Source: Albula goreensis
Lineage: Eukaryota > Chordata > Actinopteri > Albuliformes > Albulidae
Assembly (NCBI GenBank): GCA_022829145.1
Contig: CM040763.1
Coordinates: forward strand, 11,455,141 to 11,519,140
DNA: 64,000 bases
Direction: 5' to 3'
Shown here: one piece after another, positions 10,575 through 22,990 of the stretch
How the letters are laid out: each line of letters starts with the position of its first letter
Position numbering within the stretch: the first letter of the stretch is position 1
The notes under the pieces: generated by a model
Told to the model about the DNA's origin: nothing
The model's database searches: none
Seen by the model: only the letters and a program-made list of their open reading frames with translations
Program-made: the position numbers and the translations under genes

Positions 10575-13500
10575 GTAATAGCATTTTGAAGTGACTGCTG
10601 TCAGTTGTTCCCCTGAAAATGTGTGGATCTGTGTTAGGGAGGAAGAATTTGACAAGGACAGCAATTCTTGGGGAGTGAAACAAAATCTTGATTGTGTAAA
10701 ACTCACTCTCCTGACCATAGGTACTGTTCTTCGGCATATGTTAAAGAACGACAGGCAGTAAGAATTGGGGCGACGGAAGGGATTTCAAAGTTGGAAATTG
10801 TACCAAGGTCACTCCCATGGAATCTCCTGGTACCACTGTGCACTGTTTTCTGGTAAGGCCTACCACACAGTTGACCAAATTTGAATCACAGAATCTACAT
10901 TAATAATAGAATGTACATTGGGTGGTGAACACACAGTTGCCCTCGCACTTTTTTTTTTTATTATAAAATGAGACAGAGGGTAAGGGGGCCGAAATGCACT
11001 GCATTCCCTTTGAGCTCGAGGGCTGGCAGTGCTCAGTCTTTTCCATAAGTCACTGGTCAACAACGACAGCAGAAAACAGTTGAGGAAAGTTTTTATTTTA
11101 CTGTCCTTATTTGGACTGGTTTACTGTGATAGATTGCACCTCTGCAACACATTTACAGTGGCTGAATGCTGTATCTTTGTACTTTCCATGAAATTTAAAA
11201 ATTTTAAAAATCCCAAATTTGCCATGACTCCCAACTACAAAAAAATGTTATTCAAACGTGTGTATGTATGTTTCTACATACATTAAAATCTTTTACTTAA
11301 CCAGGAAAATCCTACTCAGATTGACATCAATTTTTCAAGGGAGAGCTGACATAAACTGTGACAAAATCACAATAACATAAAATGTACACAGGAAATAAGG
11401 CAGATCTTAGCCATATGCCATAGGGCAACAAATTCTTAAAACAGTAAAAACAGCAAGACAATTTAGTTACAGTATTATGAATTAAACATTCCCAATCAGA
11501 CAATGGCATTAACAATAACATCCACAATAAGTTAACTGTGCTTTTAGGTGCAGGGCAATTAAAGAGCATTTTCTCAAGCTCTGTACTAGGTGAAAGAACA
11601 TCAGAAAGCATGTTACCAGAATGAAGCTGTTACTGGCATTCCAAGAGCCTAAAATGGAGGGCCGCACAGTGCCAGTGTGTGTGAGTGTGTTTATGAGTGT
11701 GTGTGCATGGGCTCTCTGCTGACAGTACCATAGATGATGGGGTGAGAGGACTGACGGCCACTGTTCACCACACTGGCCTCAGTATATTAACCGATGCCTC
11801 CTGATTTAATCTCGCCCACTGCTCTCCGGGCTGTTAGCGCCTTCGTTAGTGCATGGCCAACATGTGGCAGAGAAGAACGTGGCAGCCGGAACAGAACTGG
11901 CCCACACCACAGCCAGGCGGATGCTCTCAGCAAGGAAGCGTTTGAGACACTACCTCACCCCCGTCATTGTTTTCTGCCCTTTATTTCGGTAAGAGGAAAT
12001 AAAGCCAGGAGTGCCACAAAGACAAATAAAAGGAAAAACACTCAAAAACATTGCATGAATGTAATAATTACAGGGCAAAAATGACACAATTTGAACATTA
12101 TTCTTTGATATTTGACTGTAATGAAACATTGCCATTAAAATCTTGGCTTTACAGTATTTATGTATTGATTTGGCATCTATAAAACCTAACAAATAAAGCA
12201 TACAAAACATTTTTTTGCTTCCAGGCCTGTGCAAAGTGTTTTTTTAACTTCCTCTGAACTTTGTTTCTACCTCTGCACACAAGAGAAGTGACCTTCAGAG
12301 CATTGTAGTGCATCAAATTTAGGACCTTTGTTGTTACGCTAATGGTAAAGACACCTCTTGGCCTACAAGCTTAGCTTAGTTTGACTACATGATGAGGCAC
12401 ACTCATGGGGTGAACCAAATCGGCCGGGACAAACTGTAACTCATCAAAATGGCATTGCTATCCTAAAAATACTCTTAAATTTTACATTGTCTTTCTCTGT
12501 GGCTTCTAATAGACTTCTGTCCTCACACATTAATTGTTAATTTTTTGCAGTTGTGTTTTTCCATTTTTCTGGGTGTTCCTGAAAAACAGATACAATGTGC
12601 AGTATAATTTTTTATTACGTTTTATCACCACAGAAAATACTGTTATGATTTGTGGTGGTAAAGAGATTACATATCATACAAATCATTGACTTTGTGTCAT
12701 AAATATTCAGAGCAGTGGAGGAGTGAGGATATATTTTGGAGCAAGTGAGGATGTGTTTTCCTTCCTCACTGTTTCAGAAAAAAATCATAGTGAATGTCAG
12801 ACACGGAAGTATTCATACACAGTGTGAAAGGAACATAGTTTTGCATGTCTCTTGATTTTGTAGTGAGGGATGAAGATTGTGAGATACTGGAGGTAGCATG
12901 CCACACTATGCTCCTACCCTCTTAAACATTTAATAACGCCAGAGTACTTGATAACAAAATTGGCCTTGATGCAACATTTGGACTCACTGTTCCATTGTCA
13001 AATGTATCGTGCTTCCACTAAACAGGAATTCAAACCACCAACAGCCTTAACTGAGTAGAGTGGTCCTCTGGAGAAGTGAAAACTGTATGGTATTCAGCCG
13101 TACTTTTTATGCGTATGTGTACTCATTTTACTTTTCATTAAAACATAAATAATAACAAAGGGGGATGAGAATAATGAAAAAGGATAATGCAACGTATGAG
13201 ATTCTGCATGTTGGAAACAAGAAGGGAACACCATGTTACTGGACACAGTGAAAGGAGGGCGGGTATGGCTGCAGCCAATTAATAGCCATGTTTCTTGGAG
13301 GGACAGGGAGCATTACCAATCATATCAGGACCTGGTAACCAGAGGCAAGTAGTCACCATGGCAACAGGGCTCATGACTTTTTCTTTGTTTGTTTTGTTTT
13401 TCTCCACGAACACTTAGTCATCACAAGCATTAATAATGAGGTTCAGCAGGACTGGGTCAAAAGCTGAAGTGGACAGGAATAGGAATCTGGAATACGCTTA

Positions 13501-15780
13501 TTCACCATTTGAGTTACACTGAGTTGAAGAGTTTTTCAAGGTCTTCACAGTTTGTATTGTGAATTGTCTCCTTAATGCATTTTTTAAATTTGTGAAATAT
13601 TTCATTAAGTTTGTTTGAATAATGCTTAGTATATTACAATAAATATATTTTTCATTTGTATCACTTTAACACAATCTGTCTCTTTTAATTAAATCTTGCT
13701 GTTTGTCTCATCATTTATTTTCAATTGAATTTTCATTAGATTTAAAATATAATACTCCTAACATCAGGATATTGTTTGTGCAATAGATGCAGGCCATTTT
13801 GTCCCTCAACTGGCTCACAAATGCTCTGAAATTAAATGGCCAAGTGTTGTTACGATTTAAGCTGTATTTTAAGACTGCAACAACATGACATCATCCTGAC
13901 AGGCAGGAAGTTTGCACATCATAATAATATATGTCATTCCCTCTACGGAGTTCTGTGGTGGACCCCAAAAAATAAACCCTTCAGTCAAACTAAACACAGC
14001 GGTATTACCCTATTCACTGTGCATAGCTTTTCTCTGTAAAGCATATTGGTTAGGGAAGCATGCTTAGCTTTGTATATTCCTGTATTTAAGTAAAAGAAAG
14101 TTTTGTTTAGTTTGATTGACACCCCTGTCTTGTTAATTATTTAAAATGTAAGAAGTGAGCTAAAGTAATAAAGAAATTTACCAGATGAAAAAATGAAATA
14201 ATTTTATGAAATACAGAGGAGGGCATTATTTCTGTCCATTTTCAAATTTAAACCAGCCTGAAGAGAATGTTGACTGTAATAGCAGGTACTGATGATGAAT
14301 GACACCTTTAGATGAGACAGAACCTCCCTGTATGTTTTTGTCCCAGTTCAGCTGCAGTACAGGGAATAAGTCTCATACCAGTGACCATTAACACTCCATC
14401 CACTCCCTGTTCACCACAGGCCACACACAGATCAAACCTCACACAGGCTTTGGGTTTGACTGGGAGGAATATCTCTCTGTTCCTGGGTTTGCTGTCTAAA
14501 CTTAAACGTCCAACTTTCAAAATGTTTAAAATTGGCTTGTCTATATTGTACTGCCAGTTTGGATGTTTTCATTCATGTTGTGAAAAGTGAAAGTCTGTTG
14601 TATTGAATGGTATATTTGCTTTTGCTAAATTGCACAAATAGCTTCAAAATGATGTCTATAGTATGTTAATTTGAATGTGTTAATCGTTGTTACGATTTCA
14701 GCTTGACCATACTGATTCTTCTCTTTACTACTAGTACTAATAACAATGCTAACATACAGAATAGGGTCTCCATTTTCCCTTCCTGTTCCACCAGTGTTAT
14801 GCTGATTTCATTACCACTGTGCAAAAGAGGTAGTTAGGGAGAGAGGAAGAAACACATTGCTGTTTGCCTATTTTTTTGCTTTAATTTTCAGATTGAAGCC
14901 TAAGATGAATATAATATTTAGTTTGTTACCACGGAATGTCAAATATTTGCATTTCAACAAGAACAATGTTTTGTGCATGTCACAAAGGCACAGTTAATGC
15001 ATACAACTCAGAAATACAATGAATCATTCTATTATTCATGTGCTATTAAAATAATTATTGTACAATTTTATCAAACAGTTTTAGCCTGGTTGAGGTTAAT
15101 TATTCAGAGCTTTTCCTTCATTACTTTACCATTGAGAACTTCCTGTGAGTGAGATAGGAACTGGTTGCTCATTTATTGGTTCTAAGCAGGTGCTGCTCTT
15201 TTATTGGCTCCTCACATCACAGACAGCTGTAGTGAGTCAGAGAGGTTAATCAAGGTCACCACAAAGGATTTTAAGTAGAGTACACACACACACACATGCA
15301 CACATTGCATGTCCAGTATGAAGCAAGCCTAATGTTGTAAACATGCAGCGTAACTGCTTGAAGTACCAATACTACTACTACTACTAATAATAATAATAAT
15401 GAGAAGAAGAAGAAAAAAGTTAAGTACCTTTACACATTATTTATTTTTTGGCTCCCACTGTGTCACTCTGTGTCAAAAAGGTTTCCATGCTTGATGGCTT
15501 CCCTTGAACAACTGCCAGTCCATTGATAGATTGGCCCTGAGGTTTTGTTTAGATTCCTTATGTCGTCCTGATTCCTCTCCTTAGTTCCTGTCTATCTGGG
15601 CCCACTGTTCCTCCACACTTCACACAACACCACATCCTTCCTTCACCTTCACTGCTGCTGGCGGATACCACTGCCGGGCGTGCCAGTTGTGGCTGAGTCA
15701 GTCTCCGGACTCCGGTAGGAAGTTGTGAGACCTGTACGGATGACTGGTCCAACAGGCCCTATAACACATGCTTTTTTCTC
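10575..15780. other. Non-coding spacer
   Basis: AT-rich sequence without a recognisable protein. A more GC-balanced patch at about 11740-11960 includes TGATTTAATCTCGCCCACTG and could be regulatory. Short simple repeats occur at 15285-15297 (CA) and 15368-15414 (CTA, AAT and AGA runs). Confidence 0.5.
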
Positions 15781-15983
15781 ACTGCCCATCAGACCTGAGA
15801 ATACGATTACAGAGCAACACTGCCCATTAGACCTGGGAATACAATCAAAGAGTACCTCCGCACCTCAGACCTGAGAATACAATTACTGAGCAGCCCTTCC
15901 CATCAGGCATAGGGACACAATCACAGCACAGCACTCCCCATCAGACCTGGGGATATGATTACAGAGCAGCACTGCTAATCAGG
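15781..15983. repeat. Minisatellite, about 38-bp unit, 5.3 degenerate copies
   Basis: Five successive units of 37-39 bp share CCCATCAGACCTGGGAATAC then a tract like AATTACAGAGCAGCACTG. Copies differ by several substitutions, so this is an older array than the 29-bp one at 6072. Confidence 0.9.
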
Positions 15984-16822
15984 TTACTGCTAACAAATAT
16001 GTGGATACGAGAATTACAGTTCCTTTTGGCTGCTGTTGTATTGTACCCAATTAGCTAGGTAGAGGTCCAATCCAAAGTACCCCTAAATCTACAGTGATGC
16101 AGAGCAGCCAAAAAATTCAGTCATTGAAAATGAAAGTCTTTTCTAAACAGATGCATCTGAATATGCAAATATGATTCTAAATTTTGATTAAATCTCATGC
16201 TGTAGAACATAATCAGCTACAGTCTATTAGCTCTTCAGCAAGGTAACTGTAGGTTACAGTGGCTAGATGAAGAACCAAGTTACATGTTGTTAACTTAAAG
16301 ATTTATAGCTACAAAATGAGAGTATCCTTTTTCAAATTTAAGGCAACACTTATGTGTACTGATTCCTAATAATAAAGTTTCAAATTCTTAAAGTTGCATT
16401 CAGATATCAGTTTCAGAGTTCTAAACACTTGAAATGTACATATAACCTCTATTCCAAGTGCAGCCATTTCTCTGAGCTTCTACTGTTCTTTTCATCGACT
16501 ATGAGCAACCACTTGACACAGGGATCAACAGGTCCTCTCTCTCTCAGAAGGCTTATCACTAAACATGCTTAAAACTGTACAGCCAGTTTGTATTACGAGG
16601 ACATAAAATGGCCTCAATCATAAGTCTGGCATAAGATCAATTTTCATAGCATGTTAGCCATCCTGCAACACTTGCAGCCAATGAGGTGAAGCACAGCATG
16701 CTCTTTGGACACACCTCCTCAATGACCACCTATTTCACTCATCACTTAAAGGGACTATTATAAATGGGTGATTCACTAAAATACCTATCCATGCACATGG
16801 ACACAATAATGGGATTTTTTTC
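15984..16822. other. Non-coding spacer
   Basis: AT-rich sequence between the 38-bp array and the hAT element; nothing recognised. Confidence 0.6.
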
Positions 16823-17228
16823 TAGGGATGCACCAATGTATTGGCCGTACATCGGTATCGGTCAGTATTTGCCTTGTTGACTGGCATCGGCAATCGGCAA
16901 ATAAAATGACATTCGCCAATGCCAGTGGCTGATGTTTATCTGTTGTATCGCATAAGTTTTTCACTGGCTAAATGTGAAAGAAGGTTGTATTAAAGGTTGT
17001 TTCATACATTTGTATGACTGAATGTGTGCTCATTCAAAGATAGTGTATTGAAGGGCTGAAAGACTTTAAAGCAGTTTAGTTATTTTTTATAATGAAGACT
17101 TCTTTGCTTCCCTGGCACAAAAGGGGAGTAAATAACAAGAACATAAACAAACAAAAGAAAAACCCAGTATTAGGATCAGCTATTGGCCAAATTGTTATTT
17201 TAAATATTTCACAATCGGTACATCCCTA
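16823..17228. mobile_element. Non-autonomous hAT-type DNA transposon (406 bp)
   Basis: It opens TAGGGATGCACCAATGTATT and closes with the reverse complement of TAGGGATGTACCGATTGTGA, so the ends are imperfect terminal inverted repeats. GCATCGGCAATCGGCAAATA and similar TCGG-rich text inside is typical of common fish hAT-derived repeats. The flanking 8-mers TTTTTTTC and ATATTTTC agree at six of eight positions, consistent with a decayed 8-bp target duplication. No transposase frame is present. Confidence 0.8.
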
Positions 17229-19360
17229 ATATTTTCCCATTTGACCAATATGGTAAGTAGGTACAGAGAGGGGTTAAAATGACAGGTTTATTTACATAAT
17301 CACCAGAGTACTACCAGGCAATAGGGATCTTATACCATTAATAGACTGAAAAAATAATAATTCTTGAGGAAGCATGGAAAAAATCTGCTGTGTCTGCTCT
17401 TTCCCCCTTCTTAGCAGAGGACCCATCAGAACAAAACAAACGACAACAACAAAAAACTACTGTCAATGTATTTACACTTTTAAGAGGCAGATTAAGATGA
17501 AACTGAGCAAATGTTTGATTTATCCAACCAGACCACCTGTACGCCCGCCACTAAAATCCAAAGCATGAAATATTTTTGCTACCTCCTCAGTGTAGTATTT
17601 CATACATACCATAGATAATTATTTACCTCTGCCATTTACCAGAATGAAAAGTAGCTGGTCTCTGTCTCTTTACTATGAAAAAAAACTGTCTCTATAATTA
17701 CGGCATACATATCTGTAATATTAAAAAATAATCTTTTAAGAGGCAGTTATTACTGTTTTGTGGTTTTGGTAAATACAACAATACATTATAAAGCCATTTG
17801 AGAAAGTGATGATGTGGTATTAAAAATTAAAATGAGAAAAACTGGAACAACATCTATTCATGCATGAAAAATGAAGTTCTGTGCCAGAAGTGGTAAAAAG
17901 CAGGTAATGAAACAGAAATACAGCATAAATCCAGGTCTTTCATTCCCCAGCTCTAGCAATGCTTTAATTAAAAATGGGTCAAAATTTTTGCACACTTTTT
18001 CATACTTATACAGATCATTGTTAACAACAAACTTGAAAGACTGAGAAAATGCAAACACCTTGAATATATTTGCTAAGCAAAAGCCATCAAAAACAGTTGC
18101 CTACTGAGGGGAATTTCTAATGTGTACACTCAGTGTAAATATGATAAGAAACTCTGATTATGAATTGAAGCTTTATAATACATTGACAAAAGAGTTCCAG
18201 CTCCAATTTGTCATACCATCAATTTAGCCAGGTCAAGAAAAAAATATCAGTACCCGAAATATCTCAGTTTGGAACAAATGTAAAAGTACTTAATATGTTC
18301 ATGTAAAAGTCATTACAACAGCAGTACAATTAACTTCCAACATAAGGACAGGAATGTACAAGTTGGTCGAGATACCCTGAACCAAAATGCAACAAGAAAT
18401 TAATCAGTTGCATATTATGTCAAAATTCAAATATTACCAATAAGGCAGGCAGAGATTATTATTTCCCTAACTTTGTATTTCTTAATCCTTCACTATGAAA
18501 GCACTGACCCACATTTTATTGTTATGACAATGTCAGTGTGTATTATTAAATATCTGTATCTCCATGTCTATGATACAGCATACATGCCAAGAGACAATGC
18601 ATACAGCTTGCACTGGTTGGTGACTTCCTCATTTCTGAGACTCTCCTCTACGAGTTCTGTGAATTTCTCCTTTCAGTTTCCTCCTTTGTGACCGTTGAGT
18701 GTCGCATTTTGCACCACTGTATCAACGGTATTTCTGGCAGCTTGCAGGCCTGCTGTGAATTGATACGCCTGTGTCAGAGGCCATCTTGTGTCCACCTCAT
18801 ATCTCTGTTTACACATTCCAGAAATAACAAGCACATATTACAATATTTAACAATAATAATTTCAAGTAAATATTAACACATGGCATCATTTTTCTAATGA
18901 CGGTAATGTGCTGAAAGGTGTTATTTTTAACCTTCTTTTCATTTAGAAACACTGAGTGTGTGGATTCTTAAGGACTTTATACTTAATAATAGACACAGTT
19001 TTGGACCGCCATTCAGGGGGAATAATGAATGGAAATTACAATAAAAATAGTTATGCATCTTGCATTTCAGTACAGACTGTATTTGGAATAAGCCTCACTT
19101 GGAATTCACCTTGTGTGTGCCAAAGGATTCCTCAGTCAGGATCTTCCTATTCCTCAAGTGACTTCACACTCACCAGATTTGAGCAGCATGTATGCTCCGA
19201 TCTACTATTTGCGTTTACTACTATCTACCATCGTCATTTTAAAGTCCCTCTTTTCTCTTTGAATCATTTCAAATTTTAGTTAAAGAGTGTAGCGATGTTG
19301 CATTTCACTAACAGTCTGATTATTTTTAATTTCAAATAACAGCAACATATTTTGACAGTT
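17229..19360. other. Non-coding spacer
   Basis: AT-rich sequence with small unrelated open frames, the longest 107 codons at 18956-19279 without a recognisable domain. Nothing else identified. Confidence 0.55.
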
Positions 19361-19430
19361 AAACATTACATTTACATGTAATTTTGCATTCATTTTGCAG
19401 ACGTTTTTATCCAAAGCGACGTACAAATGC
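19361..19430. mobile_element. Fragment of a common fish repeat
   Basis: CATTTTGCAGACGTTTTTAT followed by CCAAAGCGACGTACAAATG matches the very common teleost repeat text of the form GCAGACGCTTTTATCCAAAG, CGACTTACA. Family boundaries cannot be set by eye. Confidence 0.55.
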
Positions 19431-20589
19431 ATTTTAAAAAGTCCAAAACGTTAGCTACATTTATTTAGCTGGTGTAAAAGAGACTGAATGGTCTTGTTAA
19501 TAACTACAGCAATGCAAGCTGATAAATGCATTACAGGAAAACAGATCGCTTGAACAAGTACAAAAGGAAAAATAATATCGTCTAGTACATTACATGCATA
19601 TGAGTGATTATTTCCATTTTCCACTGCTAAAAGTCTTATTAATCAACAAAAGGTGTAATGTTTATATACTTACGAATTTCGAGTGCATTTTATGAAAAGT
19701 TGTAACAAAAAGCTTTCTTCTCAAAGCACTATACCATAACGTGCTACACATCTTCACAAAAAATAAGCGTGTTATTTAAAGTTCTTGCAAGAAAAAAAGA
19801 TCCCAGGATTCAGCATGTAGTCACAGAAACTTGAAGAAAACGATTTTTTTATCTAAAAACTTGACAATTACATATTTTTACACGTGATTGGGCTCCTCAT
19901 TTACATTTTAATCACCGACATGGCTATATCTGAAATGTGAACATGAATTCTGTATAGGCCTATAGCCTATACATATCACACCAATGCAAATCCATGCCAT
20001 CTGTGCTCAAAAAATTACCATAGCCTATACCTTGAAAAAATTCAAAACTACTGAGAGTAATCTGTAACCGGCAACAATGTACGCATTATTAGAAATGACA
20101 ATATAATTTCAGATTTATAAACCTATTTAACTTTAACGCTCCCCGGCTTTTGTCTGCATGTAAATAATATTTTTATTTCAACAGTAGTAACGCAAATTGA
20201 CGAAATAAAATAGCGGTCATTAAACCTCCACCACAGCTACAGGAAAATGATGATGGTAATGAATCAACTCTTGCTTATCCTAACTGTTTATATGCATTAG
20301 ATTAGATAATGTAAATGTACCTAATTTTTGGGGGCGGGATACGCATCGAATTAGTGTAATCAGTCTGCAGTGCATTATTTAACAGCCATACGCGCGATTC
20401 TGAATTGCTCGATGAGAACGAATAAAAACGCAGAATAGAAGTAAATAATTATGAAGACAGAATTAAATCCTATTAACATAATCATAATTATATACATTAT
20501 AGTAAACCATCCAATACAGCCTACTATAATAAAAACGCTAAAATAATTAAAAATAACATTATTAAAGCAAAATATTTATATGACTGAAT
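19431..20589. other. Non-coding sequence including the probable cdkn2a/b 3' UTR
   Basis: AT-rich. The part from about 20170 to 20589 is the likely 3' UTR of the minus-strand gene, judged by the reverse-strand poly(A) signal. The rest shows nothing recognisable. Confidence 0.5.
20172..20177 (-). promoter_or_regulatory. cdkn2a/b: Candidate poly(A) signal of cdkn2a/b
   Basis: TTTATT on the + strand reads AATAAA on the gene strand, about 410 bp after the stop codon. It is the first canonical hexamer I see downstream; transcript data would decide. Confidence 0.35.
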
Positions 20590-20841
20590 TTACACAGATT
20601 TAAGAAAAGCAACCACGTTGCGGTGTCCATACATCTCAGCCAAGTCAGCTGGGCGCCTTCCCTGAAAATCCTTGGCATCAATGTCGGCATGGTACTGAAT
20701 TAGGATCGCCACAGTGTCAAGAAAGCCCTCTCTTGCAGCATCATGAAGAGGTGTGGCGCCGGTGTGGCTGTCCGGTACGTTTGGGTTCGCCCCATGCTCG
20801 AGTAGTAACTGTGCTACGGCTGTATTCCCCATCATCATCAC
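20590..20841 (-). CDS. cdkn2a/b: cdkn2a/b exon 2
   Basis: 83 codons plus TAA. The acceptor is a T-rich tract ending CATATAG and the first codon is GTG (valine of VMMMG), as in other INK4 genes, where the intron sits at this same place. An ORF finder may wrongly start the protein here. It carries ankyrin repeats 2 to 4 and ends AFLKSV. Confidence 0.95.
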   Translation of the reverse strand: MMMMGNTAVAQLLLEHGANPNVPDSHTGATPLHDAAREGFLDTVAILIQYHADIDAKDFQGRRPADLAEMYGHRNVVAFLKSV

Positions 20842-22684
20842 CTATATGAAAACAAAACAAAAACCGACTAGCGGAAGCAAAATTGACAAAACGTATGAGT
20901 TTGAAAACTGTCATTAAAATTAGATTCAGCGGTGGGCACTATTTTAAATACATGTACTTATTCATTATTGTTTGCCTATACGCATTTCAAGTGAATGACC
21001 TTTTATGGTTTATACTTTACATCACCTGCGACACATCAATACTTCCCCATCATTTTGATGGCAATTATTGATACATTTACTTAGGAAGTATTTTTTTTAT
21101 AACAAAATTAATTTAGTTTAATTTTGCCCATCCTTGACTAAAATGAAAATGGTTATGGTAAGGGTTATGTTTCATTGGGTACAATAGTATAAAACATAGA
21201 CAAAAGAGACATGAAACCCATATTACATATGGAATACATAAAAGGGCTCATTTCAATAGTTATAATATATTTTATAATACTGCCCCTCCCTGACTTGATT
21301 TCATTATGACTAAACCCCTTTGCATCGCCCTTGAAAATGTGTCCGACATTATTTTAAAATATGCTACTGTTGTAGTGAGCTTCTGATTCCCAAACCCGTT
21401 ATATTTTGAACAGCTGTTGGGCATCCCACTAACAATTTTAACATGTTTATGACATCAATAAATATTATTGCACATACAAAACCAAATGTATATTTCATGT
21501 GCCATGATAATCTGCAAAAGTGAGATTATCTTTTGTGGGCTATGAAGTAATGTTAATGTCAGTTTTTCTATTTACCAAGCAAATTCAAAAATATTTTAGC
21601 CAGTAAATAATCACTGACATACGTTTGCTATTGGACATTATTTTAAGGAATTTGCTCATTTCGGCCTGGAAGCATGTCACTGTCAATGGCACATGTTTGT
21701 TGCTTTATTTGAACGCACTTATACTTCCATCCCATCATTGTTTCAAAATATGATAAATGCAAACCATGGCCATGAATTTTCATCAATTGCTTATTTTGCG
21801 TTTGTTTCAGAATAAATTTGAAATATTGTTGAATAGAGACGCTGCTCTTTTGTCGCAAAAAGGGAACATTGTGTAAAAGGGGTTTCAGTACTTTGAATGC
21901 AGGTAGGCTACTTTTTGAATTTTTAAATATTAAAAAGAAACAATTGCTTTGATTACCGGCTGGGTTCCTATTCTTTACCGATTGGTGTGTCTAAGTGTTT
22001 TCAATTCCAATGCATATATTGTATGTCGACATACACATTTACATTAATTGTGACTGTGATCTAAGAATAAAAGACAAAATCACTACAACTGCGAGGGGCG
22101 TTTAAAGTTGTAGCCTAAGTTTGTTAAAATGTAATTTACTTCTGTGGAGTTTCGCGAAATGTAAAGAATTTTGCAACATTTGTAGGAGATGACTACGATT
22201 TTCCAGTTACAATAAAACCCAAGGATCAATAGGCTATCTTGTTTCAAGTTACAAACTTAATTTATTTAGTAATAAATACCAGGTTTATTACTAAATAACA
22301 GTAAAGTACTGGCCTAGATGGATGGGTAAAGTTAGTACATTGAGGACATAACATCACGTGAAATCTATTATAACTATATATAATACACTCACCCATATTT
22401 GTTTTGCATATTTAACTGTCAGATATATACACTTTGTCTGCTTTTTGAAGTCGTCTGAGCACTGTACAGTTGATGTCACTCTGTAATTGTCATAGCCTAC
22501 AACATTATCCTAAAATTGGTTTACAACAAAACTGGCTTCGACTGACAACAGTGGGACGTACCTGAAGAGGTGTTTGTCCAAAGCTATTCACAGCATTGAC
22601 ATCAGTTCCATTCTGCAGTAAAATTCCAACGTGCTCTGTATCTCCAGTCGCAGCTGCTGATGCTAACTCATCTCCGCGAATCAT
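20590..22684 (-). CDS. cdkn2a/b: INK4-type CDK4/6 inhibitor, complete (2 exons)
   Basis: Ankyrin-repeat inhibitor that binds CDK4 and CDK6 and blocks cyclin D assembly, restraining G1 entry through Rb. Exon 1 (22684-22562) and exon 2 (20841-20590) join in phase 0 to 124 residues; human p15 has 138. The start ATG at 22684 has A at -3 and an in-frame TAA five codons upstream. The protein runs ELASAAATGDTEHVGILLQN (repeat 1), then the INK4 signature VMMMG at the exon junction (42-46, repeat 2), HDAAREGFLDT (74-84, repeat 3) and RRPADLAEMYGHRNVVAFL (103-121, repeat 4). H74, D75 and R78 match the CDK-contact segment H83-D84-R87 of human p16. Fish usually keep a single INK4 gene, so a p15 versus p16 assignment is not meaningful. 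The intron is about 1.72 kb. The gene points toward rigi, tail to tail. Confidence 0.95.
22262..22298. repeat. Perfect 15-bp hairpin in the cdkn2a/b intron
   Basis: TTATTTAGTAATAAA at 22262-22276 pairs without mismatch with TTTATTACTAAATAA at 22284-22298, leaving a seven-base loop. It lies about 260 bp into the intron on the gene strand, so it would also form in pre-mRNA. Confidence 0.85.
22562..22684 (-). CDS. cdkn2a/b: cdkn2a/b exon 1
   Basis: 41 codons, MIRGDELASAAATGDTEH to FGQTPLQ, covering ankyrin repeat 1. The donor is CAG followed by GTACGT, a strong site. The N-terminus before the first ankyrin helix is only four or five residues, shorter than in mammalian p15 and p16. Confidence 0.94.
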
Positions 22685-22990
22685 CTTGGACTGTTGGTAT
22701 TATTTCCAGAACGGTACTTAACGTATTCCTCTGCAGGTATGATGTCAACCTCACAACGAGCATCACGAGTGTCAATAGCCTATGCTATTTCATTCTGACA
22801 CTTCCTTATGCAGGCTAGTTTTAGATTTAAATGTATACATCGGATGTATAATATGCAGAAGGCTTTGCATTCAGAATATTCATCGGCGTGTGACTCTGGA
22901 CAAGATATTTGTTGGGACTTGTTTCGAATTTGCCGAGCGTCACGCAGCCAGACAGTGCGCACGCTCAGTAAATACCAGGAAGAGGAAGGT
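22685..22990 (-). promoter_or_regulatory. cdkn2a/b: cdkn2a/b 5' UTR and probable promoter region
   Basis: Sequence just upstream of the start codon on the gene strand. A moderately CpG-containing patch at about 22930-22965 (GAGCGTGCGCACTGTCTGGC on the gene strand) stands out from the AT-rich surroundings. No clear TATA box or transcription start can be fixed. Confidence 0.35.

Noticed and set aside
20590-20841. cdkn2a/b as a single-exon 83-residue protein
   Set aside because: The first codon is GTG directly after an acceptor AG, and the upstream exon at 22562-22684 supplies the missing first ankyrin repeat in phase.
22780-22962. Minus-strand 60-codon frame upstream of cdkn2a/b as an ARF-like exon
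   Set aside because: It is not enriched in arginine in the ARF manner, has no suitable donor, and overlaps the probable 5' UTR. Fish are known to lack ARF at the studied locus.
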